Part shown: in pieces, positions 1 through 12,184 of the stretch
Position numbering within the stretch: the first letter of the stretch is position 1
Layout: every line of letters starts with the position of its first letter
DNA from: Membranipora membranacea
Lineage: Eukaryota; Bryozoa; Gymnolaemata; Cheilostomatida; Membraniporidae
Assembly (NCBI GenBank): GCA_914767715.1
Contig: OU612074.1
Span: forward strand, 16,974,062 to 17,038,061
Direction: 5' to 3'
DNA length: 64,000 nucleotides
Notes under the pieces: model-generated
Seen by the model: the letters and a program-made list of their open reading frames with translations, nothing else
Databases searched by the model: none
Told to the model about the DNA's origin: nothing
Made by a program: the position numbers and the translations under genes

Positions 1-715
1 AACAGTATGGGATGATAATTGCATTATAATAATATAATCATGAATATTTGTGCAATATTGAGGTAATATTGGCACATTGCCTTTGCGAAAACTTGTCTCA
101 CAACACTAAGGAAATATTGTTTCACAATAATTATATTTATGTATATTGCATCATGATCTAACCATGAATATATATACTATATTGAGGTTATATTGAAGCA
201 TCGCCTCTGCAGAAACTTTACTTGCAACACTTAAACAATATTGAATCAAAATATTGAATGTGATTATTGTATTTTAATATAATCATGAATATTTGTGCAA
301 TATTAAGGAAATAGTGGCGCATCGCCTTTGCAAAACCTTCACTGGCAACATTGGGAGAATGTAACTCGCAATATTGAACGTATATTGCACCATGATATAA
401 CCATAAATATTTGCACAATATCAAGGTAATACTGAAACATTGCCTCTGCAAAAAATTTACTCACAACATGTAGACAATAAATTGTACAAGATTATGAATG
501 TATACTGCATCATAATATAAGCATGAATATTTAGACAATATTGATAACATAACATAGAGGAAATGCCCTGCAGGAAATTCGCTCACAAAGTTGAGATTAT
601 ATTTATTCTGAGTATTGCATGTATAATGTAATACAACCAGGAAGAGTTGTGCGATATTGAGATAATATTCGAACATCGTCTCCACAGAAGCCTTTGCATC
701 TTGCTGAGACATTTT
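1..715. repeat. Degenerate tandem satellite, ~120-bp period, about six units
   Basis: Units begin near 39, 161, 283, 401, 521 and 637. Each carries a version of 'catgaatatttgtgcaatat', then 'cgcctctgcagaaactt' and 'caacactta..aatattg'. The units have diverged strongly, so the array is old. The first unit may begin outside the window. Short open frames on the minus strand here run through the repeat and are not taken as genes. Confidence 0.8.
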
Positions 716-2240
716 TTTTTGTTACAGTTTTAGATGCATATTCAATTATATTACAAGGGGATTTATATAGCCAGAACCTTCGCACGATAATAAGTGATGT
801 TATCAGTCTTACAATTACAACACTGTAATTCATGCTGTTTCTATTTCACATAAAACATTATTGGAAAGGTTAACATCTTCAAGGTAAAGATAGCTAAATG
901 ATATGCAAAATATCTTCACCTGTGTAAAAATATAAAAACCTCAGTGTACAGAAATGATCACCTCAAATGAGTCAGTACAATTGCTAGGACGGATAATTTT
1001 GCATTGGGGAAAACAGGGATCAATTCTTACAGGATTTCTCCCCTCTTATGCAGATGACAAACGACTCCCTCAGCGGGTTTGAGCTATGGTTGCCCAAGTG
1101 GCTAAGCAGTAACTAATAATTACTGTATCATTCTGAGAGGAATTTACGTTGGGGCCTGTATTATCCAATATTGAATCAGGATTCTAACTGTTGTAGTTGG
1201 CTCATTAGAATACTATCTATTGCCATTGGTCAAATGAAACGAATTTTTTTTAGTCTCATAAATATTTCTTCAAAAACTTAATTATTTCCATCGACCCAAA
1301 AAAATTAACATTGTGCAAAATGGATTTTTTAGATTGAAATTGTTGTATATTTCGGAGTTGGCCCTCCTGGATTCACAGGACCCCCCCCCCGCCTGATATG
1401 CGTGTCTGAAATAGAGCACAGTCCATGTAGACTAGTGTCTAAAAATTTTCTTTGAAGTATTTTATGTGGTTCTGATTGGCTAACCAACTACATACATATT
1501 GAGGTGCAAAGGTCATCACCTTCCTGCCATTGCTTTACCTCTGATCAAGTGACAGTGGAGCTCAGAATATTGAAAATCCCTCCAGCCTCCCCATTTACCA
1601 CCCTACATGTCTGTACTTACATTTTGTTTTGTATAGTTGTAGAAAGTGTGGAAAGAGTGTCATTGTGACACCATGTCAAAGGCCCTTATTGACCGATTTG
1701 GAGAGCAACCACTTATTCTGTTTTGAAGGCCGGTCATCCCCACGATCTAGAGATCGACAATTGCTTTGGAGGCCAATCATGAAGCTAGTGACTTACAATC
1801 ACTGAAAATAAATATAACAGAGCTCGGGTGAATCGGTATTCACCAAAATGTCGCCGTCCTATTCTTCGCCAAATTACTTTTACTCAAATTGTTTTTATTC
1901 AAAATTGATGACCTGTTACTGAAACATTTTGATGTGTTGTACAAATAAATACTTGAATCAAATGATGAAGTTGCAGCCTGTTGATTGATTGTGCAACAAT
2001 AATTGACATGAGAAAAAATACCCATTACCTTTTTTGGAGTTCAAAATTTGCAATAGATTTAACGGCTTGCTGTTATCAATTCCTACTTAGACTTTATTTT
2101 TAAGCGTGTTGTCAAATTACGAGGAGCTGCTGAATCTATAGTAATATCAAACTTATAATCGAACTTAGCGAGTATCAATAAGAAACCAGGACTGTTTATC
2201 TCATGCCGTCTATGGTGTTATCCCAATAGAAAACCAAATA
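716..2240. other. No gene recognised
   Basis: AT-rich sequence with many stops in all frames. It contains a ten-base C run at 1381-1390 and no convincing exon, repeat unit or RNA gene. Confidence 0.5.
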
Positions 2241-2295
2241 TTGTTATGTGCTTCAAATTTGATATATGAAGTTTGCCTTGGTTTTCTTCTTACAG

Positions 2296-3471
2296 TGGAC
2301 AAGCTGCTGGAAGCAGCGCAACAGCAACAGCGGCAGGTGTTGCTGGATGACGAAATGGATGATGTGTTTGAAAAAATTGATGCATTAGAAGAGTTCATAA
2401 AGCAGAGAAAGCAGAGAGAGGAAAGGTGCTTAGTCTGTCAAAGATAGGGATTTTTCCCTGATGTTTCAGAGGCATAGAATGGTCACAGTTATATTTCAGT
2501 AGGAAGCACATAGTGGATAAAAACTGAATTTATTCGAAACAAACTGTTGAATAGGTTGCGGGTGTATTGGCTGCTGATTGTCTTCTCTGGAATGGTTTCT
2601 TATATGTCAATTATACCAGCTCATATATATGAGTGACAACACCGTTCTATTGAAAATATTTCAAGCCAACCTTTAAACCTATGTTTGAATAGGGTGATCA
2701 TTCGGAGTTGCACTGACACGGGAAAAAAGGAGACGATTCCTGACAATTGAGACCTTATTGCTGAACAAATACGTCAAGTTTCAGATAGATCCTTCCAAAC
2801 TTCCTGACTAAAACACTCTGCAATATTATTTTCTTTTAATAGGATACTGTCTCATAATGTTCAATGTTATTATTTAACTTCATAAGGTAATTAGAAAGTG
2901 CATCATCTACAAGTGAGATGATCCGGCATGTTATGCGCCACTATGGCAGTAGCAAATTATGGTGCCAGTTTTCGGGTCAGGGCTGCGGCGGCAAGAAGAA
3001 AATGGTGGAACAAAAGTTCTTTCGCTGCCTCTGAAGTAAGTTGCTTGTCATAATTGTCTACATGGCGTGTTTTAGGGCAGAATAAATGTATGAATATTTG
3101 CATACCACAGCAGCCAAGATCCTCTCATCCAATATGGCAAACATCCCTTAAATGCACCTAGATAACCTACTTTCTTCACCCAAATGTACAGGAAGATGCA
3201 GAACCAGTCTTCAACTCAATTGATTGATTTGACAGCCAAATCTAATTGATGGAGTCTGTAAGCTAATTTTTGACAATTTCACGTTAATAATATTCCAATA
3301 TCCTTTGTTTTAGGGGCGTTGCAGAGCACAGTAACGCCCACACCCAATGAGAATGCAATTGAACTCCAGGTTGGAGTATTCCTGGCACAGGAAGGCCATA
3401 TCGGTGGAACGAGAGTAATGCACAACAATGAAAGTATGTTTGTGATTGGGATCATGAACTATAAAGTCTGA
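2296..3471 (+). pseudogene. DUF4806-like gene, three exons, in-frame TGA
   Basis: Proposed exons are 2296-2425, 2914-3035 and 3314-3471. Exon 1 follows 'cttcttacag', encodes a glutamine-rich and acidic coiled-coil stretch (VDKLLEAAQQQQ, then IDALEEFIKQRKQREE) and ends at AAAG|GTGCTT. Exon 2 reads SEMIRHVMRHYGSSKLWCQF then GQGCGGKKKMVEQKFFRCL and ends at a strong GTAAGT donor. Exon 3 follows 'ttgttttag', reads ALQSTVTPTPNE then VGVFLAQEGHIGGTR and stops at 3469-3471. All three junctions keep phase. The order (coiled coil, tryptophan/basic segment, then a T..E...FLAQ..R end) is what I know of DUF4806 proteins, whose function is unknown. TGA at 3032-3034 interrupts the frame three bases before the exon 2 donor, so the copy is probably dead. 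About 15 residues expected between exons 1 and 2 are absent; a small exon may be missed. Confidence 0.5.
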
Positions 3472-4079
3472 ATTAGAACATGATAACACTGATGTTCTCG
3501 TCAATTATATCTACATCCTTGCTGTCATCTGTTAATGTTTACCAATCGACAATTGTTTCCCTTCCTCTCAACTTTAAATACATAATTAAATTTTCACTTA
3601 CAGGTGATTAGCTGGAGCAGCGTGGAATGGCAGATACTACCACAGAAGACAAGCCTGACCACCGGACTGCTTGAGACTATAGGTGTTTTCCTTGATGTGA
3701 TGATACACTTGGTTAACTTCTTTCTGGTATCCGGTCACCTTGCCGCTGTCGAGGTCATACTCTTGTACTTTTCGATGTGGAGATACTGCTTTATAACACA
3801 AGGTGAGTTACATCATGTCCTACAACTAAGCAAAGGAAGCAGTTTTTTATAAAAGTTATAATTAATGTAGAGAATTCAGTACCGGTTTCCCAGAATGCAA
3901 CAAGCTCGAATTCCCGATTATAAGTTACATGGTATATACTCTTGGTGATGTGAGGTGATTCCGATCAGTGGTTGTAGAGAGACAATTATATTATAATAAT
4001 TCTGTGATTTGAAGGGATAACAGATAATTTGATTAGCGGGAACAGGCAGCTGTGTTAGATTTATCAGCAATTGAAAACC

Positions 4080-4620
4080 GAGGGGTTAGAGATACAACAT
4101 ACAGTGGTGCGCGTACCACTGCACAACACACAGGTCTTCAGCTAGAAACCATGAGTCAAGCGCTGTTTCGAGGCCTCCTCTAGTACAACCTCCTCATGGC
4201 CAACCCCAGCAGCATGCAGCCACCTCTGTGTGTTGATGAGCATCTCAATCAATCTCATCGATCCCTCAGTGCATTTTGCAAGTTTCGGTGGTTTGACATA
4301 ATTGGTGTGTTTACGCTGTTGCGCAACCAGGGACGCTACCAACTCTTCGTTGTTTCAGTGCAACAATGTTCGCCCCATCACCCTCATGCCTATACTCTAA
4401 GCCATACCAGTGCAGGGAGGTTTGCTTTCCATCAACTCGTCGGCGCAAAGTCGCTATCGTCAAGGCACCCACCCCTTGTGCCAGAGTTCACTACTCAAAT
4501 TCACCACATTGGGCAGAATACAACTCATACACAAGTCAGAGAGATGACTTGTTTGCGCTACAGCCAGTAGGCTGACTGTGATCCCCTATCTCGCTCTGCC
4601 TGCCTTTTATGCGAGGGCCA
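4080..4620. other. GC-richer segment without a recognised gene
   Basis: Base composition is visibly richer in G and C than the surroundings, and open frames of 60-125 codons exist on both strands. None matches a family I know. It lies beside the retroelement C-terminus at 4861-5093 and may be the 3' part of the same element; that is inference. Confidence 0.3.
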
Positions 4621-4860
4621 AGCTTTTAATCCTATGTTTGTGATACCTTTGATCTAACTCAGACTCACTTTGATTTTTCACCCTGCAGAGATTAAACCAC
4701 TTTAATTTGAGTATTAAAGGCATAATCCCGCTTAGCCTTCTACCTGAGCAGTTTGCTAATCATCACTTAATCCCCTCATTCTAATCCTTACAAGGATTAT
4801 AAAAAAGAATTAAATGCTGGTCAACTCCACAAGTTAAACCCCAGCTTACAAGCAATAGGA

Positions 4861-5093
4861 TTACTTAGCTTTTGTCTTCACACAGTGCTGTTGCCAAATC
4901 CATGCAGATGTGCTTTCTGCCTCATGTACTATGCTTTTTGTGGCTTGTTTGAGTTCTCTGCCTGACAGCCCAACTCTAGTCAGGAATTTGGTAGCTGATC
5001 TAGCCATGAATCCACGGCAGCCAACTTCCACTGCGAATAATTCGCAGTTCCAACCCTTGTCTTGGCATTGTGTCACCAGATCTTCATATCTTC
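4861..5093 (-). pseudogene. C-terminal scrap of a retroelement reverse-transcriptase polyprotein
   Basis: Minus-strand frame reading RYEDLVTQCQDKGWNCELFA followed by VEVGCRGFMARSATKFL and ending AESTSAWIWQQHC. The pattern RY..L...C...GW....VEVGCRGF...S......G..G.......AE..S.W.W is the conserved tail of a reverse-transcriptase-like ORF common in marine invertebrate genomes. No polymerase motifs are found upstream on the same strand, so only the tail survives. Confidence 0.5.
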
Positions 5094-6226
5094 AAATGTC
5101 ACATGTATCTTACAATAATGACAGCCATAAGGTTCCGATCTTGTGTTATGAAAAGGTTTGCGTCATTGGCGTAATCTGGGGAACAAAAACAGTTGGAATT
5201 TTGGTAGCATGGGAGTTTTTCTCAAGCACTGTGGTTACCAAGAAAATAAATTAGGTAGTGATGGAGAGCCTTCTGGGTGCTTGGGTTATGTTATTGATGT
5301 TCAATCGAAAGCTTCATGGATTATACCTTGGCCTCTTGTAGTTAAGCTGCTGACCTAATTACTTTTTGCCAGATATCTATCCCTTATGGGAATGCAATAA
5401 AAATAAATTGGTTAGGTTTCTATCACCCTCTCACACAGAAAAGATTGATACCCTTTTCATGGGGGATATCATTGATTTTAACGATAGTCATGTTGACAAG
5501 TTTTTCTGCATTTTTTGGCCACTTAAATACTCTGTGTTTCAAAGGTAGCCCGTTCCAGTTTCCAGTGCATACCTCTTCTCAGACAGTGAAATTTTGTTGC
5601 CAAAATTGCAGACACATTTTGCTTGTCTTCATGACCGATGAAGTTCTCCGTCTGCTGATGATGAAAATAGGCAGGCCAAAAGCATATTTTTAGAAATTAA
5701 TTAAACAATATTGCGGCTGGTTTCTTTTACTCGCAATTAAACCATGATATTAAAGTTTTTTTCTTGGACATGAAAGCAATTCTTTATTTTGGCACCTATT
5801 TATACGCCAGACCCGTCTAGCCTGTTAAAATTCATACCAAGATGTATTGCTGAAATAACCTTGTAACATGGCCATTGGTTTTGTTGTGGCCACAACACTC
5901 AGCTTTCCCCAAGTTTGACAGTTTTTTTAATTGGTTGGAAATGTAGTGTTGTCATTTATTTTACGGAGAGTCATGATGACAAGCTAAATTTCTCTGCATT
6001 CTTTGGCCAATATAGTAACTCTCTAGAGCCCTGGATTGAAAAGACACTGAAGCCTTTATCTAAAGACTTGGCGCCCCACACCCCTGGAGACAAGTTCTTC
6101 GGAGCCATTCATATATCTGACGATATAATCAAATCTCACTACGAGTCTTTAAAAGCCGATCAGCAGTAGACTACTCCCATTCAATAAGTTATCTGTCGGT
6201 GCACAGCAATTCAGTAGGCTGTGTAC

Positions 6227-6375
6227 GGTTGACCAAAACCGCCAATTTTTCCAACATAATATCCCCAGTGCCTGTAATTATTGCGGTTTTGTTCGACCAA
6301 AACCGCCACTGTAGCTGCAAATCATACTTGCTTTCTTTTGAGTGGCGGTTTTGGTCGACCAAGACCGCCAATAAA
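6227..6375. repeat. Cluster of short inverted repeats
   Basis: Arms at 6291-6310 and 6341-6360 are inverted copies (left: gttcgaccaaaaccgccact), separated by a 30-base loop. Further related copies lie at about 6227-6244 and 6354-6371. Likely the relic of a small palindromic element. Confidence 0.6.
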
Positions 6376-6399
6376 GAATTCTTATTTCTGACAGATGAG

Positions 6400-7210
6400 C
6401 ACAACTCCCACCATTAATAGACTGATCATGTGATATATACTTTTCGTAATTATTTCTTCAAGATGGGTAACCTTGCCAGTCCTACATACTAGTAAAGATG
6501 TAACCATCTTCTCTTTGACCAATTATTTTACAGATGGCACTCCATACGAGAGGGAGACGCAATGCCCACCACCTCAGCTTAAAGATGGTATGAACTACAA
6601 CTGTCAAATACAAACGTTACACAAGCATCAAATACACTTGATACAATATAATATGACCGTAGATAAATGCTAGGTTTAGGGCTGAACTCTGTGTCTGGCT
6701 TGTGATGAGATGTTTCACTGATGTATGGTTACATTAAAATTCACCAATAAATGTAGGCAGGATTATTTTTCTATATCACAAAAAAACTGCCAGCTATCTG
6801 AGAATAGTCAAGTCCATATCTCTGCTGTTATGTTTGCAGGCTGCGAGCAGTTCAACTTTTGTTTGACTCTCATGTTGGCTCCTGTAAATCAGAGAAGGTT
6901 CAACGGATATGACGAAACACCAAAGTTTCTGTGGTGTGTGAACAATCAAACTTACACTGTCATAGCCTCATTCAACTGATGTTGGTTAAAACAATCTCAT
7001 TGATCATATCATGAGGACTGAGAAATAATTTCCTGACAGGGCAGACCTGGTGAAAATTCCAAAGTTGGTTCTTCAAAAGGACAGATGTAATCTCTATAGC
7101 CAAATAAAAATGAAATTAAGGAGCCATTTGAAATCTATGTGACTCTACTTATATTTCTGTAATATATGTAATTATATTTCTGTATTAGTCTTATATGCTT
7201 TTTCACTGCA
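6400..7210. other. No confident gene
   Basis: Two short open frames (6473-6673 and 6725-6979) exist. Acceptor-like sites occur at about 6533 and 6840. Neither yields a recognisable domain or a phase-compatible exon chain. Confidence 0.4.
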
Positions 7211-7211
7211 G

Positions 7212-7359
7212 TGAGAATTTCAAAAAGGCAGTGAGATGTCTTAAATGTGTAGAGGATGGCGGATGCAAGTTAGCTGGAAGATGGGTTAAGGACTTGAGTG
7301 AAGTTACTGCATTACTTTGTCCTTTTTTACAAGAATTTACATGTTCAGCTGATGTTTAA
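7212..7359 (+). CDS. Possible terminal exon, cysteine-containing, unknown
   Basis: A good acceptor (atatgctttttcactgcag) precedes a 48-codon open stretch reading ENFKKAVRCLKCVEDGGCKL and ending EFTCSADV before TAA at 7357-7359. Composition looks protein-like, with four spaced cysteines in the first half. The exon would need two bases from an upstream exon. The nearest candidate, around 6840-6897, ends in the wrong phase. No family recognised. Confidence 0.3.
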
Positions 7360-8100
7360 GTTTGCAAATCTCCCTTCACCCTTGCCTGATTAATGAGCCT
7401 CGACATACCCTACATTTAATTAATTTTGAGAATCACAAATTACCACTAATTTAGATATTATATCCAGACAGCTAAACCTAAATGTTAATGGAGAATTAAT
7501 TATATTATAATTTTATGTTTACCTTTCGCACTCCTAAGTGTCATTCATTCAATATCACCTTTGCCCAGTTAAACGAAAAGTTAAATTTATGTCAACAATT
7601 TTGAAATAATCTAACTTGGAGCATCAAAAACATTTAAAATTCTAGGCGATTTTCGAGGGATAATATAGTGTAAGGCAACTCTTTGTAACATTCAGTCCTA
7701 CTGGCTTTGTCATGATGTTGTTATGTCAGTGTTATTGTTTTTGTAGGTGATAATGATAGTAGGAATCATATGAATTGGTGGACTCTGAATGATCTAAATT
7801 ATCTTTGGTTACATGGCTTGACCTGTATAAATGAATTTCAAGTATATGCAAGATATATATCATATTGATGTTTACAGACGGTGAATACAATATCGCTGTA
7901 TAAGTATATGCAGGGTGTTGCCCCCCCCCCCCCCCGCCGACAGCCCCGGGTATGCACATCATTATTTGTATACGATTGTTAGAACACACATGAATATAAT
8001 TAGTATACAATTCCCTACATTTTCAACCTCATATTGTTTGAACTTCCAGGATATTGCAATGTGGGATAACTTATCCTATTAAATCGTAATAAACCAGCAG
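7360..8100. other. No gene; homopolymer run
   Basis: AT-rich with a 15-base C run at 7921-7935. The small minus-strand frame crossing that run is an artefact of low complexity. Confidence 0.5.
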
Positions 8101-8130
8101 ATCACTTACATAACTACATGAGAAAAGTCT

Positions 8131-9760
8131 ACTGTTCTGCGGTGGCTCCGATAAGCTTGTCTCTGGGGGTATTGGGCACAATCCAAGGCTTCAATCCATG
8201 GCTCAAGAGAGTTAGGCAATGTCCAAGCAAACCTGAAAATATATAAACTTGTCTCAAGAAAACACCTCATGCATTCAACAAGACACCCAGTTCAACATTC
8301 AGAGAAAACCCAGTGTGATATTGATGCATTTCACCCTCCCAGAGTTTGAAGTTTGAAATTTGTTATTACATAATAGAGCCATTAGGGATAGTTCACTTGT
8401 TCACAGCATACCCAGGCCGCTCTTGCAAAAAACATCATAAGAAATCTGGTCAAGTATTCAACCGCAAAGTAAGCAAAACTTCAAGGAAATAGTGGTTGTT
8501 ATTTTGGAAATAGCCTGGTGCTGCGGCCACAAGAATACCAATGGCCGTGTTTCAAGGTTATTTCAACAATACAGCTTGATATCAATTTAGGCAATCGATC
8601 AAATGAGATTGCGATTTCATTTGCAATACTTGTGTTTGACGGTATGAGTGGATGATGAATTGCAGGATTGCCAGTCATGACCAGGAAGCAATTGTCTCTT
8701 TGATATGATAATTTAATTGCAATGGTCAGGAACCAGCCACACTACTGTATAACTGTCACCTAAAATCTGTTGGCCTGCCTAATCCTATATTCTGACTGCG
8801 GACTTATTGGACAAAAAGTACTTAACTAAAATAATTTATAACACTACAACAACCCCCATGCACAAATATACTGTCAAATTTGAGAATAGCCTAGTATTGA
8901 GACCACAAATCATTGACCATGTTACAAGGTTATTTCATTCAATACATCTTGGTACAAACTTGAACAGCTGAGACTGTGATTTCATTGGCTATACTGAGGT
9001 CTGTCAATTTTTCCTGGGAGAGACGGTGATAGCAACTTTATTTTTATTATATTCTTATGAGGGATAGATATCTGGCAAAAAAAACAAAAAAAGGTCAGCA
9101 GCTGAACTACAAGGGTGTTCCAGCTGAGCTCAAAGTATCATCCAAAAAAGCTTTCAATTGAACATCTAAAACATGACACAAGTACTCGGAAGGCTCTCCC
9201 TCACTACCTAATTGATTTTTCTTATTTTCACCGACAATCCCTCTTGGTATCCACAGTGCTTGAGAAAACTACCGCAATGTTCCCAAAATTCCCACTGCTT
9301 TTGTTTCCCAGAAAACATCAATGATGCAAAACCTTTTTAAATCTTGAAAACAAAACTCATGGGTTGGCTTTTTTTTTATACATGTGAAAACTGATAAATC
9401 TAACACAGCAGACCTATCCCTAGAGGACTTTGGCTCTTATCAAATTTTAAATTTTATATTTTTTTATATTTTTATTTTTGTACATCTGTTCGGAATCACC
9501 AACGAGAGAGTGATGTCATGAAACTAATTGTCAGGAATTCCAGTTTGTTGTATTATGTAAATAATGGTGCTGAAATTATGCTGTAGTTATAATGTCAAAC
9601 TGCTTCCTTCGCACTCTGCTAGATTTTGTGACATTATATAACTCGTAAAGCAGTATCAGCACTGTGTAAAGAACGAGAGCTAATCCGAGTATGACCTCGA
9701 CAGCATACAATTTAAGGGGCATTACTACTACAGTTGAAGATGGTAAGGAACGCAAAAAAA
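8131..9760 (-). pseudogene. Segmental copy 2 of the four-helix gene region (3' half only)
   Basis: This stretch is a diverged direct copy of about 26490-27760. At 8131-8236 the minus strand repeats exon 3 (FAWTLPNSLEPWIE after ttttcag) but then shifts frame. At about 9653-9705 the end of exon 2 is recognisable. The intron between them is also duplicated, for example the 'gttcggaatcaccaac' block at 9488 and 27541. Exon 1 and most of exon 2 are absent. It is a non-coding duplicate. Confidence 0.7.
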
Positions 9761-9884
9761 ACTACATCTCAGATATATTTCAAGATCCATTTATAGAAAA
9801 AGAGTGCTTTCAAAATCCATTCTATATCACTTTTTTTCTTACATTGCCATCTGACATACTAATATACATTGAAAACTTAATATT

Positions 9885-10392
9885 GTAACTACATGCGCAA
9901 TGTCACGTGCTCTATAGAGCATCCATATATGGTATAGACTGCTTGCTTGCCAAATCATCGAAGGGTATTAACGATGCTTATTTATAGTCAATATTAGTCA
10001 GTCAGGTTGGTTCAGTGGTGACCAGCCACTTGTGGATCCAAATCCCGTCCCGATGCCAAAAGTCATTAGGACTTTGACTGATTATTACATAATTCCTTCA
10101 GATTAGGGCTTACACTAGTATTCTGTATGTACAACAACATCGTTCCCACAGATATCTGTGGGCACGATATATATGTGGGCACGATATATATGTGGTATAG
10201 CCCTATGCAGGTAGACGCTGTCACCAACCACTGCGATCTGGCCTTTTAGCAATTTGCTTCACGTTGGGATAAGGCTGTCAGTGGTTGAAGAGTGGCACTA
10301 ATGACTTGGAAACCTAGTCGTCACTATACAACCACTTCCTAGCGGCAACTCAGTCATTGTCTGAATAGACGGAAATTCATCATATTATTATA
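9885..10392 (+). mobile_element. tRNA-derived SINE, most complete copy
   Basis: Modules in order: a head ('actacatgcgcaatgtcacg', 'agactgcttgcttgcc'); a tRNA-like part with A-box-like 'ggttcagtggt' and B-box-like 'ggatccaaatccc'; a core with 'gcaggtagacgctg'; and a tail 'gagtggcactaatgac...cctagcggcaactcagtcattgtctgaatagac'. The same modules recur at 31.6-32.6 and 35.3-35.5 kb. A 17-base doublet ('gtgggcacgatatatat') occurs near 10163. No coding capacity, as expected for a Pol III element relying on a partner LINE. Confidence 0.65.
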
Positions 10393-10399
10393 GTCAATC

Positions 10400-12180
10400 T
10401 TATATGACAAATGGTAGACTAAATTTCCCAAGAAAACTTTGTGGTTGTATCAGCATGGAATTTATGTTTATTGTATTATGTAATATGATATTTATAGAAA
10501 ATGAATTTCGTGTTTGAATATTCGGACTGTAATTTGGAGTTGTTCACTCCTTGGCTCAAATCTCAAATAATAAAATATCCTCCAATTTTCTGTTTTAGAA
10601 CCCGCGATATGTATGGTTCAAATAGTGCAAATGTAATGGTAGCAGATCTGGACTTATAATTGCTGATAATTCGGTTATTAGAGAGCTGAGCTGTTGATCA
10701 ACAATACCTCAGCGGTAAGTAGAGCTATTATCGTACAATGTGTGCTATCCTCAACTACTGAGCACTGGTTTAGTTTTGTGTTGGGCGCAATTCTCGGTGG
10801 AATTGCTCAAGGATTTATTTTCAACAATAATAACAAACTATAAATATGGTTAAAATCGTCAGGCAATAAATCAATCATTTTTTTGACAATAACTTGGCAT
10901 TTATCATTTAGTCATAAAAATACAAAATCTTTATAATAAGATCTTACCCTTGGTGCAGATGACCTTGAATTCTGTGTGATATCTGTCGTCTTGCTGTAAA
11001 AGTCAGTATCAGGTCCTGTTATTGTGCAACGTTTGCATTTACAGGCGTAAAGGTGTTAACCTTGTTCTTGCTTTTTGCCTTAACTTCGTCATTAATCTCT
11101 TTTGATTTGATTTGTTTTGTCAGGTTTGATTTATCTAGCTGTCAAAACATCGTTAGTCTGTCCTTTGCTTGACCTTCCCTCATTTTTGTTTTAGTTATTT
11201 TTAGATAATTTATGGTGTCAGGTGCACCTGTTTATCCATGGTGTAATCTGTTGGTTTTCCCATTTTGCAATCTTTCCAGGGTTGTTTCACGTGCCCAGGT
11301 TTCTTGTGGCGGTGTTATAATTCAAATATATGTTGTAACGTGCACCTATTTCTATGGTGTTATCTGTTTGGTTTTCCAATTGCGTAATTCTGGTCAGGTT
11401 GTCACACATGCCCAGATGTCTCATGACTTTGAAATAATGGTTAGCTATATTTCAATACTAATTCGGTGTATCACTCACTCTACTTAGTCCTATGTTCCAG
11501 TCACCATGTAGTAAGCGCCTAACTAATTCAATTTGAAACTAAAACTACCCGTCACCATGCCCTGAATGCCTAAGTATGTATCTGTTAGGACTCGGTTTAC
11601 CCTACAAGTGAAAGTTGGTTTTAAACTAATTTTGATTTACTTTGTTTGTTTGTTTGTTTACAGGTCGTGTGTGGGTTAATGGTGATTTCCTGTCTTCACA
11701 GTGCAAGCTTAATTCTCTACAGAATACTTTACCACACTACTGCTAGAACTCGATCACATATCTATAACTTTAATGTCGTTGAGTTTTGTTTAATTTTGTA
11801 TCATTTGGTTAAAGATTATGTTCCGATGTCTGGTGACCTGAGATGAACCCTTGGTTCTAATTCCTAACATATTCAAGATTATTGAAAACAATAACAGACA
11901 ATAATAGATAATTAATTGACAGCTTATTGTGTCAATTTGACAAATGACAAATGTGTTTAACCCTTGAATTTTGCACTCGAGATCCATCAATGATAATTCA
12001 GTTGACACAAGCTCAGTACAGTTCACTTATTTTATTAATAATTAATCATTTGAGAATAAGGATACTTCAATACCTGTTGTGTAAGTGGTCATTGTAGGAC
12101 AGCAGCGGCTATACAAAAAAGGCTCTAGAAGTTACATCCGTGTAAGTGTCTTGAACAGAAAAAAATTGAAGACTATATCT
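10400..12180. other. No confident gene
   Basis: AT-rich intergenic or intronic DNA. At 11661 a pyrimidine-rich acceptor (ttgtttgtttgtttacag) precedes a 66-codon open stretch on the plus strand to about 11846. No domain is recognisable and no partner exon was found. Confidence 0.4.
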
Positions 12181-12184
12181 GGTG

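Larger units (their letters stand above)
3604..6169 (+). pseudogene. Decayed copy 1 of the four-helix membrane protein gene (exons 2 and 3)
   Basis: 3604-3802 is a clear homologue of exon 2 of the intact gene at 26479-29092. It has the same acceptor (cacttacag|gtgatt), the same SWSSVEWQ start and the same GTGAGT donor. It lacks ten bases near 3758 that the intact copy has, so it leaves the exon in a different phase. 6016-6169 matches exon 3 (SNSLEPWIEK, HTPGDK, ISDDI) and ends at a stop. The expected acceptor of exon 3 is not conserved, no exon 1 is found upstream, and the 2.2 kb between the two exons contains a retroelement scrap. I infer a non-functional paralogue that arose by local duplication in opposite orientation. 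Confidence 0.65.

Noticed and set aside
4142-4575. Overlapping frames of 66, 124 and 69 codons on both strands
   Set aside because: They compete for the same GC-richer DNA and none matches a family; left as an unassigned segment.
7732-8010. 92-codon minus-strand frame
   Set aside because: It crosses a 15-base C run (glycine run) and low-complexity AT sequence; no domain, no splice support.
10020-10075. tRNA gene candidate with A and B box
   Set aside because: No cloverleaf can be formed and the boxes sit inside a dispersed repeat; kept as part of the SINE.
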